Assembly (NCBI GenBank): GCA_035293965.1
Contig: DATGLW010000003.1
Location: 1-17,637, forward strand
DNA from: DATGLW01 sp035293965
GTDB lineage: Bacteria; Actinomycetota; Acidimicrobiia; Acidimicrobiales; RAAP-2
Reading direction: 5' to 3'
Length of the DNA stretch: 17,637 nt
The notes beneath the pieces are model-generated. The model was not told the DNA's origin and did not search any database. It saw only the letters and a program-made list of their open reading frames with translations. A program made the translations under genes and the position numbers. Positions within the stretch are counted from its first letter, which is position 1; every line of letters starts with the position of its first letter. Shown here in pieces: positions 1 through 6,539 of this stretch.

Positions 1-477
1 GATGAGGCCGCGCTCGGCAAGCTTGGGCAGCACGGCCTCGAAGTAGTCGTCGTAGCCCGTCTTGTCGGCGTCGATGAAGACGAGGTCGAAGGGGCCGGGC
101 AGCGTGCCGACGGTGGCGAGCGCCGGACCCTCGATCACCTCGATGCACGCCGCGAAGGGGCTGGCGGCGATGTTGCGCCGGGCGACCTCGGCGTGCTCGG
201 GGTTGACCTCGCAGGTGGTGATGCGCCCACCCGGGGGCAGGCCGGCGGCCATGGCGAGCGAGGAGTAGCCGGTGAAGGTCCCGATCTCGAGCACGCGGCG
301 GGCCGCGGTGGCGTGCACCATCATCTCGAGGAAGCGCCCCTCCTGGCGACCGACCATCATCCCCCACCACGCGAAGTCGCGCTTGGTCGACTCGTAGACC
401 TCGGCCAGGTAGGCGGGCGGGGCGGTCGAGTGCTCCTCGGCGTAGGAGAGCGCCACGGGGTCGACGAGCTCGGTCAT
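1..477 (-). CDS. SAM-dependent O-methyltransferase, caffeoyl-CoA OMT-like (3' end outside window)
   Basis: The first 159 residues are present; the reading frame runs off the window at base 1. The family is usually about 215-220 residues, so roughly 60 are missing. The Rossmann SAM-binding motif VLEIGTFTGYSS lies at residues 62-73, an acidic ribose-binding position is at E90 (TCEVNPEHA), and the metal/substrate motif FIDADK is at 134-139. These are typical of small cation-dependent class I O-methyltransferases of the caffeoyl-CoA/catechol type; the substrate cannot be told. The ATG at 477 is preferred because a TACGAT -10-like box ends six bases upstream and no Shine-Dalgarno is visible, which suggests a leaderless transcript. 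It lies 37 bases downstream of the ArsA-like gene on the same strand but probably has its own promoter. Confidence 0.9.
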   Translation of the reverse strand, partial: MTELVDPVALSYAEEHSTAPPAYLAEVYESTKRDFAWWGMMVGRQEGRFLEMMVHATAARRVLEIGTFTGYSSLAMAAGLPPGGRITTCEVNPEHAEVARRNIAASPFAACIEVIEGPALATVGTLPGPFDLVFIDADKTGYDDYFEAVLPKLAERGLI

Positions 478-483
478 GGCCGC

Positions 484-489
484 ATCGTA
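484..489 (-). promoter_or_regulatory. -10 box TACGAT of a probable leaderless promoter for the O-methyltransferase
   Basis: Read on the minus strand, TACGAT fits the actinobacterial TANNNT pattern. It is followed by six bases and then the ATG, so transcription would start at or next to the start codon. No clear -35 box is seen. The same geometry occurs at 5678 and 16801. Confidence 0.5.
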
Positions 490-514
490 AGCCCCGGGTC
501 GGCGCGCGCGGCAC

Positions 515-1687
515 TCAGCGCCACAGCAGCTCCCCCAACCGGAGCAGCCCGGTCATGTCGATCACGTCGGCGTCGAAGAAGGGCGCCGTGGCGAGGACGT
601 CGGGCGTGGCGCCCAGCTCGGCCTGTTGCTCCGCTTCGCGGCGGGCCACGACGCTGAAGTTGAGGAAGCTCTCGGCCACCTCCTCGAGGACGCGGGCGGT
701 CTGGGCCTCGTCCCCCGGCAACGCGGCGGCGAGCGAGCGCGCTCGCTCGTGGAGGTGCTCGGCGGCCGCCGAGGCGCCGGGGTCCCGGAAGTACCCCGGG
801 AGCACCTTGTTCAAGATGACGGCACCGAGGTGCAGGCTCCGGTCGCCGAGCTCGCGCGAGAAGTACTCGGCCTCGCGCAGCGGCGTGGCCTCCAGCGTGG
901 ACACCACCACGAAGGTGGTTCGCCGGTCCGACAGCAGGCGGGTGACCGCCGCCGCGCGCTCGACGAACCCGTCGTACATCGACTGGAACAAGGTGAAGAA
1001 CTCGGCCACGTCGGCGAGGAACTGGGTCCCGAGGATGCGGTCGGCCACCTGGTAGAAGGGGCGGGACGCCAGGCTCATGAGGCGCGACCGGTAGGGCACG
1101 ATCAGCCACCGGAGCAGCCGGCTCGAGAAGAAGTCAGCCATGCGCTGGGGGGCGTCGAGGAAGTCGAGCGCGTTGCGCGTCGGGGGGGTGTCGACCACGA
1201 TCAGGTCGTAGGTGCCGGTGGAGTGGATCTCGTAGAGCCGCTCCATGGCGATGTAGTCGTGGCTCTGCACGAACCGGCCCGACACGTTGCGGTACAGCGG
1301 GTTGGCGAGGATCCTGGCCCGGGTGGCGGCGTCGGGGGCGTGGCGGCGGACGAGGGCGTCCCAGCTCTCCCTGGTGTCGAGCATCGCCGCCCACAGCTCG
1401 CCGCGGGGCACCACCCCAGCCGCGCGGAACACCGACTCGTCGATGCGCACCTCGGCGTTGCCGATACCCGACAGCCCGAGCGCCTCGGCCAGGCGCCGGG
1501 CGGGGTCGACGGTCAGCACGAGCACCCTCCCGCCGTGGTGGCAGGCAGCCATGGCCGCAGCTGCAGCCGCAGTCGTGGTCTTGCCGACCCCGCCCGGGCC
1601 GCAGGCGATGACGATCTCCTTCGCGGCGAGCAGCCCGTCGAGCGAGCCGCGGCGCGGCCCCGGGGCCTGCGGCGCCGGAGCCGGCAT
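515..1687 (-). CDS. ArsA/Get3-like P-loop ATPase, second of a pair (signature lysine absent)
   Basis: A 390-residue soluble ATPase of the ArsA/Get3/MinD-like group. The P-loop GPGGVGKT is at residues 30-37, followed by the TVDPARRLAEALGL stretch (59-72) typical of ArsA-like proteins and a switch-like VVDTPPTRNALDFLD segment near 170. The usual GKGGVGKT has Pro at the first Lys position, so the intermonomer signature lysine of the family is missing while the Walker A lysine (K36) remains. Actinobacteria, for example Mycobacterium tuberculosis Rv3679/Rv3680, carry similar adjacent pairs. The ATG shares one base with the TGA of the preceding gene, implying translational coupling and probably a heteromeric ATPase. 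The cargo or partner is unknown, and nothing nearby points to arsenite transport. Confidence 0.9.
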   Translation of the reverse strand: MPAPAPQAPGPRRGSLDGLLAAKEIVIACGPGGVGKTTTAAAAAAMAACHHGGRVLVLTVDPARRLAEALGLSGIGNAEVRIDESVFRAAGVVPRGELWAAMLDTRESWDALVRRHAPDAATRARILANPLYRNVSGRFVQSHDYIAMERLYEIHSTGTYDLIVVDTPPTRNALDFLDAPQRMADFFSSRLLRWLIVPYRSRLMSLASRPFYQVADRILGTQFLADVAEFFTLFQSMYDGFVERAAAVTRLLSDRRTTFVVVSTLEATPLREAEYFSRELGDRSLHLGAVILNKVLPGYFRDPGASAAAEHLHERARSLAAALPGDEAQTARVLEEVAESFLNFSVVARREAEQQAELGATPDVLATAPFFDADVIDMTGLLRLGELLWR

Positions 1688-2658
1688 CAGAACCCGAGCT
1701 CCTCGGCCAGGTGCGTCGCCATCTGCCGGGTGCTGCGCAGCCCGAACGAGCGGGTGAACAAATAGGGGGCCAGCAGCACCGGCACGGAGGGGTCGAGGCC
1801 GGCCCGCAAGCGCTCGAGGTGCTCGGCTCTGGACCGGCGCATGGTCACTGCCAGCCGCGCCCCTTCGATCACCGGGCTCACGTCGGCGCCGGCCTCGGCC
1901 GACAGCCTGGCGAGGACCTCCGGCCGGCTGATCGCTTCGAAGACGGCCTCCTCACGATGGCCGAACAGCTCCGGCAGGACACGGTTCACGACCACCGCCG
2001 ACAGGGTGACCGTCGTCTCAGCCGCCACCCGTGCCGCCAGCTCGAGGGTCTCGGACACGGGCATCTCTTCGGGGGTGGTGACCGCCACCAGCCCGGTCTT
2101 CGAGGGGTCCGAGAGGATGTCGAGCATCCAGTCCGTCTGGGTCCGCACCGGGCCCATGTGCACCAGTTCGTTGATGGCCTGGGGTGCCGCCAGCTGGCCG
2201 ACGATGTGGCCCGCCGCCGCCGCATCCACCACCACGAGGTCGTAGCGCCGCTCCCGCACCTCCCAGCACAGCTTGCCGACGGTCAGGATCTCCCGAACCC
2301 CCGGCGCCGCCGTGGCGACGAAGTCGAGCGCGCGGGCCACGGGACCGATCCGCCCCACGACGGGTACCCGGAGGTTGAGCCGCAGGTACTCCCGCAGCGA
2401 CGCCTCGGTGTCCATCGACATGGCGAAGACGTTGGGAGCCACCTCGTGCTCGATGAAGCCCGGCGGCGGCGCCTCGAAGAGGGAGGCGAGATCGCCCTTG
2501 GCGTCGACCTCGCAGGCCAGCACCCGGCGGCCCCGGTCTGCGGCCAGCTGGGCCAGGGCGGCGGTCACCGCCGTCTTGCCGACCCCGCCCTTTCCCGTCA
2601 CGAACACGAGCTGGAGATCGAGCAGGCCCTGGGCTGCCCGCCGGGTCGGCGCGGCCAC
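1687..2658 (-). CDS. ArsA/Get3-like P-loop ATPase, first of a pair (canonical deviant Walker A)
   Basis: A 323-residue ATPase. VTGKGGVGKT at residues 20-29 is the full deviant Walker A with both lysines (K23, K28). VVVDAAAAGH at 142-151 replaces the family's DTAPTGH-type switch, and the C-terminus carries a PYLFTRSFG segment. The GTG at 2658 is chosen as the nearest plausible start after the DUF3107 stop (14-base gap), leaving about 20 residues before the P-loop strand. No strong ribosome-binding site is visible, and an internal GTG near the P-loop is an alternative. The open frame extends far upstream but antisense to other genes and is not credible there. Its stop overlaps the start of the partner ATPase by one base. 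Substrate and process are unknown; the family targets membrane proteins or pumps anions. Confidence 0.87.
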   Translation of the reverse strand: MAAPTRRAAQGLLDLQLVFVTGKGGVGKTAVTAALAQLAADRGRRVLACEVDAKGDLASLFEAPPPGFIEHEVAPNVFAMSMDTEASLREYLRLNLRVPVVGRIGPVARALDFVATAAPGVREILTVGKLCWEVRERRYDLVVVDAAAAGHIVGQLAAPQAINELVHMGPVRTQTDWMLDILSDPSKTGLVAVTTPEEMPVSETLELAARVAAETTVTLSAVVVNRVLPELFGHREEAVFEAISRPEVLARLSAEAGADVSPVIEGARLAVTMRRSRAEHLERLRAGLDPSVPVLLAPYLFTRSFGLRSTRQMATHLAEELGF

Positions 2659-2672
2659 GGTCGGGGAGGTGG

Positions 2673-2909
2673 CTAGGGGGCGCCGAAGCCCACCCGGCGC
2701 TCCCCGACGGGCGCGCCCACCTCCACGTAGGCGACCTTTGCGGCGGGGACACCCACGCGCCGCCCGCGGCGGTCGGTCAGCCACAGGACGCCGTCGCCCT
2801 TCTCGAGCAGCTTCTCGATGCCGGCGATCAGCTCTTCGCGGTCGACATCCTCGCCCAACTCGACATCGAGCTCCTTTGGGGCCTGGGTGATCCCGATGCG
2901 CACGTCCAC
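2673..2909 (-). CDS. DUF3107 family protein (78 aa)
   Basis: A small acidic protein that begins VDVRIGITQAPKELDVELGE and contains VLWLTDRRGRRVGVPAAKVAYVEVG. It matches the short actinobacterial DUF3107 family (TB9.4/Rv3208A type), and its length is typical. The fold implied is a small beta-rich domain; no function is established that I know of. The GTG start is supported by AGGAG nine bases upstream (2919-2923). It is the first gene of an apparent three-gene operon with the two ArsA-like ATPases (14-base gap). A TAACGT -10-like element lies about 50 bases upstream. Linkage to the ATPase pair is the only functional hint. Confidence 0.88.
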   Translation of the reverse strand: MDVRIGITQAPKELDVELGEDVDREELIAGIEKLLEKGDGVLWLTDRRGRRVGVPAAKVAYVEVGAPVGERRVGFGAP

Positions 2910-2916
2910 GTGGGCC

Positions 2917-2928
2917 AGCTCCTCTCCT
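2917..2928 (-). promoter_or_regulatory. Strong ribosome-binding site of the DUF3107 gene
   Basis: Minus-strand AGGAGAGGAGCT contains two overlapping Shine-Dalgarno matches. The nearer AGGAG ends nine bases before the GTG at 2909, which fixes that start. Confidence 0.75.
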
Positions 2929-2957
2929 GCGGGCCGGCTGCCTGCCCGCCCACCGCG

Positions 2958-2963
2958 ACGTTA
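2958..2963 (-). promoter_or_regulatory. Putative -10 box TAACGT for the DUF3107-ArsA operon
   Basis: Minus-strand TAACGT matches TANNNT and would give a leader of about 40 bases containing the Shine-Dalgarno. No convincing -35 is present, so the call rests on position and the -10 match only. Confidence 0.35.
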
Positions 2964-3028
2964 CAGGCCCGGGGCAGACTCTCTTCCATGGCAGCAGCCG
3001 CACGGCGCCCGGCCAGCGCGCCAAGCCG

Positions 3029-3100
3029 CCACGACGGAGACGGCCCCCACGACCGAGACGACCCCCACGACCGAGACGACCGCCGCGACCGAGACCACGA
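3029..3100 (+). repeat. Four imperfect 18-base tandem repeats upstream of the HD hydrolase
   Basis: Four consecutive units approximate CCACGACCGAGACGACCC, with units two and three nearly identical. In frame +1 they would encode a TTETTP-type linker with almost all third positions G or C. In the frame of the downstream hydrolase they would encode HDRDDP-type repeats. No complete gene fits either reading. The repeats lie in the 2910-3143 interval, which I otherwise leave without a coding call. Confidence 0.7.
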
Positions 3101-3143
3101 CGTGGCTTCCGGAGGTGCCCGCGGCCGGCGCTGGGCATCCACC

Positions 3144-4337
3144 ATGGCCGGCTTCGCCGGCGCCGAGCCCGGTCCCACCGCGGCCATCGGCGGGGCGCCC
3201 ATTCGGACGGCCCATGCCGACTCGTGCGCCCGGATCGACGCGGGCGGCTTGTCGACGGGCCGCGACGAGGGGACGCGCACCGCTCCTTCGGCTCGCACGG
3301 GCACCCCAGGGGGCCGCGGCGCCCGGGGCAGGGCCCGGCGCGAGCGCGAGGAGCAGGAGGACGCCGAGCTGGCGCCCGGCGCAACCCGGGCGTCCGGCGC
3401 GGGGCGACGGGCCGAGCCCGAGGAGCCCGACGCGTGGCGGACCTGCTTCGAGCGCGATCGCGACCGGATCCTCCATGCCAGCGCCTTCCGCCGGCTGGCC
3501 GGCAAGACCCAGGTGTTCGTCTTCCCTGAAGACCACCAGCGCACGCGGCTGACCCATGCCATCGAGGTGGCCCAGGTGGCGGCAGGAGTGGCGAGGGCGT
3601 GCCGACTCAACGTGGCGCTGACCGAAGCCATCGCCCTCGGGCACGACTGCGGCCACGGCCCCGGGGGCCACGCGTGCGAGGACGCCCTCGACCCGTACCT
3701 GCCCGAGGGCTTCGACCATGCACCATGGGGAGCGGCGGTCTCGCTGCGCCCCCTGAACCTCTGCGCGGAGACGCTCGACGGCATCGCCAATCACAGCTGG
3801 TCCAGGCCCGCCCCGGCCACCCCCGAGGGGGAGGTGGTCAGCTGGGCAGACCGCATCGCGTACGTCTGCCACGACTGGGAGGACGCCGTCCTCGCCGGGA
3901 TCGTCACCCCGAGCCTCTTGCCCGATGCCGTGCGCGAGCGGTGCGGCGAGCGCCGCGGCGAGCAGCTGGGTGCCTTCATCGACGCCCTCGTCGCCACCAC
4001 GCTCGAGACGGGCACGGTCGGCATGGACCACGACATGGCCCAGGCCCTGGCCACCTTCCGGGCGTGCAACTACGAACACGTGTACCTACGCGAGGCGTCC
4101 GTCGCCCAGGCGCAGGCGGTGGTGGCCGTGCTGCGCGCGCTGGTGGAGCACTACGCCGACCGGCCCAACGCCATCCCGGCGGTCCGCGAAGGAGGCGGCC
4201 TCGCCCCCGGGGGGCCCGACGCAATGCGGGCTGCGGTCACCTATGTGTCAGGCATGACGGACCGCTACGCGTTCCGACAGGCGGTCGCCATCCTCGGCTG
4301 GGACCCCGCCAAGCTCCCCAAGGGTGTCGACGCGTGA
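3144..4337 (+). CDS. dGTPase-like HD-domain phosphohydrolase
   Basis: A 397-residue protein whose conserved part starts near residue 62 and resembles dGTP triphosphohydrolases: RDRILHASAFRRLAGKTQVF, then RTRLTH with metal ligand H138, the HD pair H167-D168 in ALGHDCGHGPGGH, and a later Asp at 236 (SWADRIAYVCHD). NLCAETLDGI matches the family's NLT.E.L.GI segment, but the region between FDH and it is short and lacks the usual HNEQ, so the substrate may differ from dGTP. It probably hydrolyses a (d)NTP. The start is uncertain: the frame is open back to 2910, but third-position GC falls before 3144, so this ATG is preferred; ATG 2988 and TTG 3249 are alternatives. It is divergent from DUF3107 and convergent with mrp. 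Confidence 0.82.
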   Translation: MAGFAGAEPGPTAAIGGAPIRTAHADSCARIDAGGLSTGRDEGTRTAPSARTGTPGGRGARGRARREREEQEDAELAPGATRASGAGRRAEPEEPDAWRTCFERDRDRILHASAFRRLAGKTQVFVFPEDHQRTRLTHAIEVAQVAAGVARACRLNVALTEAIALGHDCGHGPGGHACEDALDPYLPEGFDHAPWGAAVSLRPLNLCAETLDGIANHSWSRPAPATPEGEVVSWADRIAYVCHDWEDAVLAGIVTPSLLPDAVRERCGERRGEQLGAFIDALVATTLETGTVGMDHDMAQALATFRACNYEHVYLREASVAQAQAVVAVLRALVEHYADRPNAIPAVREGGGLAPGGPDAMRAAVTYVSGMTDRYAFRQAVAILGWDPAKLPKGVDA

Positions 4338-4393
4338 GTGGCCTGCCCGGTGTCGAGCCGGCGTGCACGGGGGCGGACCGGGCGCCCGGGTCA

Positions 4394-4411
4394 GCCGGTC
4401 CCCCGACCGGT
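4394..4411. terminator. Hairpin between the convergent HD hydrolase and mrp genes
   Basis: CCGGTC-CCCC-GACCGG (4395-4410) forms a six-pair stem with a four-base loop, extendable by a G-U pair, just beyond the mrp stop. No T-tract follows on either strand, so intrinsic termination is only possible. The whole 4338-4410 gap holds nothing else. Confidence 0.35.
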
Positions 4412-5595
4412 CAGGTGCTCGGGCGGACGGCCAGCTCGCGTCGGTAGACCCGGGCCGGCCCCAGCGCCGCCAGCCGGTCGGCCACGGCCCTGAACGCGGA
4501 GGCCGCTTCACCGGCCGGATCGGCGGCCACGACGGGCAGCCCCTCGTCGCCACCCTCGCGGACGGCGGGCACGAGGGGAACCTGCCCGAGGAGCGGCACC
4601 CCGAGGTCCCGGGCGAGCGCCTGGCCGCCGCCGGAGCCGAACAGCTCGTAGCGGACCCCGTCGACGCCGGTGAACCAGCTCATGTTCTCGATCACTCCCC
4701 GGACGGCCAGCTTGAGCTTGCGGGCTGCGTAGGCAGACCGCTGGGCCACGCGCTGGGCGGCCGCTTGCGGGGTCGTCACGACCAGCATCTCGGCCCGCGG
4801 CATGACCTGGGCCAGCGACAGGGTGACGTCGCCGGTGCCAGGCGGCATGTCCACGAGGAGGAAGTCCGGCTCGCCCCAGTAGGCGTCGGAGAGGAACTGC
4901 TGGATGGCCTTGTGCAGCATCGGCCCCCGCCAGATGACGGGCTGGTCGTCGGGGACGAAGAACCCCATCGACAGGCAGCGCACGCCGTGGGCCGCAGTCG
5001 GGACCACGACGTCGCCGAGGACGAGGGGGTCGCGCTCGGCACCGAGCATCTTGGGGACGGAGAAGCCGTACACGTCGGCGTCGAGCACGCCCACCGAGTG
5101 CCCGGCAGCGGCGAGGGCGACGGCCAGGTTGACGGTCACCGACGACTTGCCGACGCCACCCTTGCCCGACCCCACCCCGATCACACGGGTCGCCGAGCCA
5201 GGCTGCAAGAACGCGGGGACCACCGGCTCCTCGCCGTGCCCGTGGCCGCCGTGCCCGTGCCCTTCGCCTGGTGCGTGCCCCGCGCCTGGTGCGGCGACGG
5301 TCTCCATCCTGGCGCGCAGCGCGGCCCGCAGTCCCGCTCGCTGGCGGTCTGACATGGCGACGGGCTCGATCGCGACCTCGTCCACCCCGGGCACCCCGAG
5401 CACGGCAGCTCGGACGGCCTCCTCGAGCTGGGCAAGGTCCGGCCAGGCCGCGGCCGGCAGCGCGAGCGCGATCGTCGCCCGGTGGCGCTTGACCCGGACC
5501 CCGCCGACCATGCACGCTTCGCCCAACGGCAAGCCGAGCTCGGGGTCGACGACCGCTTCGACGACCGCTTCGACGTGGGACTGCTCGGCTGCCAT
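4411..5595 (-). CDS. mrp: Mrp/ApbC-type Fe-S cluster carrier ATPase
   Basis: A 394-residue cytosolic protein. An N-terminal MIP18/DUF59-like domain (about 6-95, with VVDPELGLPL) precedes a P-loop ATPase domain: deviant Walker A GSGKGGVGKS at 142-151, LDADVYGFSVP at 171-181, and DMPPGTGD at 249-256. The family carries and transfers iron-sulfur clusters. The usual CxxC after ENMS is absent: residues 303-320 contain no cysteine, as I recall for mycobacterial Mrp as well. A histidine-rich linker (five His between 107 and 120) joins the domains. ATG 5595 is backed by GAGGAAGG a few bases upstream. It is divergent from a SufR-like regulator and cysteine desulfurase, which fits an Fe-S role. Confidence 0.93.
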   Translation of the reverse strand: MAAEQSHVEAVVEAVVDPELGLPLGEACMVGGVRVKRHRATIALALPAAAWPDLAQLEEAVRAAVLGVPGVDEVAIEPVAMSDRQRAGLRAALRARMETVAAPGAGHAPGEGHGHGGHGHGEEPVVPAFLQPGSATRVIGVGSGKGGVGKSSVTVNLAVALAAAGHSVGVLDADVYGFSVPKMLGAERDPLVLGDVVVPTAAHGVRCLSMGFFVPDDQPVIWRGPMLHKAIQQFLSDAYWGEPDFLLVDMPPGTGDVTLSLAQVMPRAEMLVVTTPQAAAQRVAQRSAYAARKLKLAVRGVIENMSWFTGVDGVRYELFGSGGGQALARDLGVPLLGQVPLVPAVREGGDEGLPVVAADPAGEAASAFRAVADRLAALGPARVYRRELAVRPST

Positions 5596-5628
5596 GGACC
5601 TTCCTCGCTGCCACCCGCAACGGATGCA

Positions 5629-5644
5629 CCGCCGGCAACGGCGG
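5629..5644. promoter_or_regulatory. Inverted repeat and direct repeats in the mrp/regulator intergenic region (operator candidate)
   Basis: CCGCCG-GCAA-CGGCGG is a perfect six-base inverted repeat. The sequence GCAACGG occurs twice, at 5617-5623 and 5635-5641, 18 bases apart. Both lie between the divergent starts and could serve as a regulator site or as a GNRA-capped hairpin in the mrp leader RNA. Confidence 0.35.
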
Positions 5645-5675
5645 ACTGGCTCCTGCGGGCTGCAAGATGGGCAGG

Positions 5676-5686
5676 GGTAGACTACC
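5676..5686. promoter_or_regulatory. Palindromic shared -10 element (bidirectional promoter)
   Basis: GGTAGACTACC is a perfect 11-base palindrome. It contains TAGACT on the plus strand (5678-5683) and TAGTCT on the minus strand (5684-5679). The plus box is followed by seven bases and GTG 5691, implying a leaderless regulator mRNA. The minus box would start mrp with a leader of about 77 bases that contains its Shine-Dalgarno. Confidence 0.55.
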
Positions 5687-5690
5687 GGTC

Positions 5691-6536
5691 GTGCCGTCAG
5701 CCCCGGACACCGTCGCGGTCACGGGCCCCTTCTCTGCATCGAGTGCAGGCGAGAGGCCTGCGGGCGAGAGGCGGGGCGGCGAGAGGCGGCCGAGCGGGAG
5801 GCAGCCCGCCGTCGAGCCCGCCAGCGAGTCGGCCAGCGACGACGAGCGCTTCGCCGCTACCGTCACCGCGGTGGTCGCAGCCTTCGGCGACCCGACGCGG
5901 CGCGACATCTTCTTGCACGTGCGGTCGTGCCCCGGCTCTACCGCCACCGAGATCGCCGCCGAGTTCTCCCTCCACCCCAACGTGGTGCGCCACCACCTCG
6001 ACCGGCTCGTGGCCGGCGGCTACCTCCGGGTGGAGGTCAGCCGGCGCGAGCAGGGAGCGGGGCGTCCCTCCAAGCGCTTCTTCCCGGCCGCCGACGACCT
6101 GAGCATCGGCTTCCTGTCGCGGCGCGACGACCTCGTCGTGCTGCTGCTCCGCGAGGCGATGGAGCTGCTGGGCCCCGAGAGGGCCGAGGCGATGGCCGTC
6201 AAGGTGGGCGAGCAGTACGGGCGCTCTCTCGCCGCCCGGATGTCGCCGCACGAGGGGCAGCGGTCGGTGCGGGCCGCCATGCACGCCATCGCCGAGACCC
6301 TGACCGCCCACGGTTTCGCAGCCCACGCGGAGGACCGCGACAGCACCACCGCCATCGTCGCCGAGCACTGCCCGTTCGGCGACCCTGCCACGACCAGTCC
6401 CGTGTTCTGCGCCGTGGACCGCGGCATGGTGACCGGGCTGCTGGCCGGGTTGTGCGGCGGCGCACACCCCGAGGCGATGCCGGTCGTGCTCTCGTCGCGG
6501 GCGCGGGGCGACGACGCCTGCGTGGCGACCGCCTGA
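5691..6536 (+). CDS. SufR-like winged-helix transcriptional regulator with C-terminal cysteines
   Basis: A 281-residue protein. After a low-complexity N-terminus (1-50) comes an ArsR/DeoR-like winged helix at about 53-132 (AAFGDPTRRDIF, then recognition segment LHPNVVRHHLDRL). A helical region and a cysteine-bearing C-terminus follow: C227-x12-C240-x14-C255-x21-C277, with HCPFGDP at the first. The first spacing and the HCP context resemble SufR, the Fe-S-sensing repressor of suf genes in cyanobacteria and mycobacteria; cluster binding is inferred. GTG 5691 is chosen because a TAGACT -10 box ends seven bases before it; an in-frame ATG at 5667 lies upstream of that box. Its stop is three bases before the cysteine desulfurase, and it is divergent from mrp, so all three are plausible targets. 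Confidence 0.82.
   Translation: MPSAPDTVAVTGPFSASSAGERPAGERRGGERRPSGRQPAVEPASESASDDERFAATVTAVVAAFGDPTRRDIFLHVRSCPGSTATEIAAEFSLHPNVVRHHLDRLVAGGYLRVEVSRREQGAGRPSKRFFPAADDLSIGFLSRRDDLVVLLLREAMELLGPERAEAMAVKVGEQYGRSLAARMSPHEGQRSVRAAMHAIAETLTAHGFAAHAEDRDSTTAIVAEHCPFGDPATTSPVFCAVDRGMVTGLLAGLCGGAHPEAMPVVLSSRARGDDACVATA
5749..5793 (+). repeat. Three 15-base tandem repeats inside the regulator gene
   Basis: Units starting at 5749, 5764 and 5779 all begin GCGAGAGGC and encode GERPA, GERRG and GERRP. They make a charged, disordered stretch before the winged helix and probably arose by slippage. Confidence 0.7.
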
Positions 6537-6539
6537 CCC

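Noticed and set aside
515..2658. Arsenite efflux (ArsA with ArsB) interpretation of the ATPase pair
   Set aside because: No ArsB, ArsD or ArsR neighbour and no cysteine metal site like that of ArsA; the actinobacterial paired family is a better match.
3029..3100. CRISPR-like array from the regularly spaced 18-base repeats
   Set aside because: Units are contiguous, with no spacers, imperfect, and only four in number; no cas genes are present.
2659..3384. N-terminal extension of the first ArsA-like ATPase up to 3384
   Set aside because: It would overlap DUF3107 completely and run antisense to the HD hydrolase region; the extra sequence is low-complexity Arg/Gly/Pro.
5667..5690. ATG 5667 as the start of the SufR-like regulator
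   Set aside because: It lies upstream of the TAGACT -10 box and has no ribosome-binding site; the GTG seven bases after the box fits a leaderless start.
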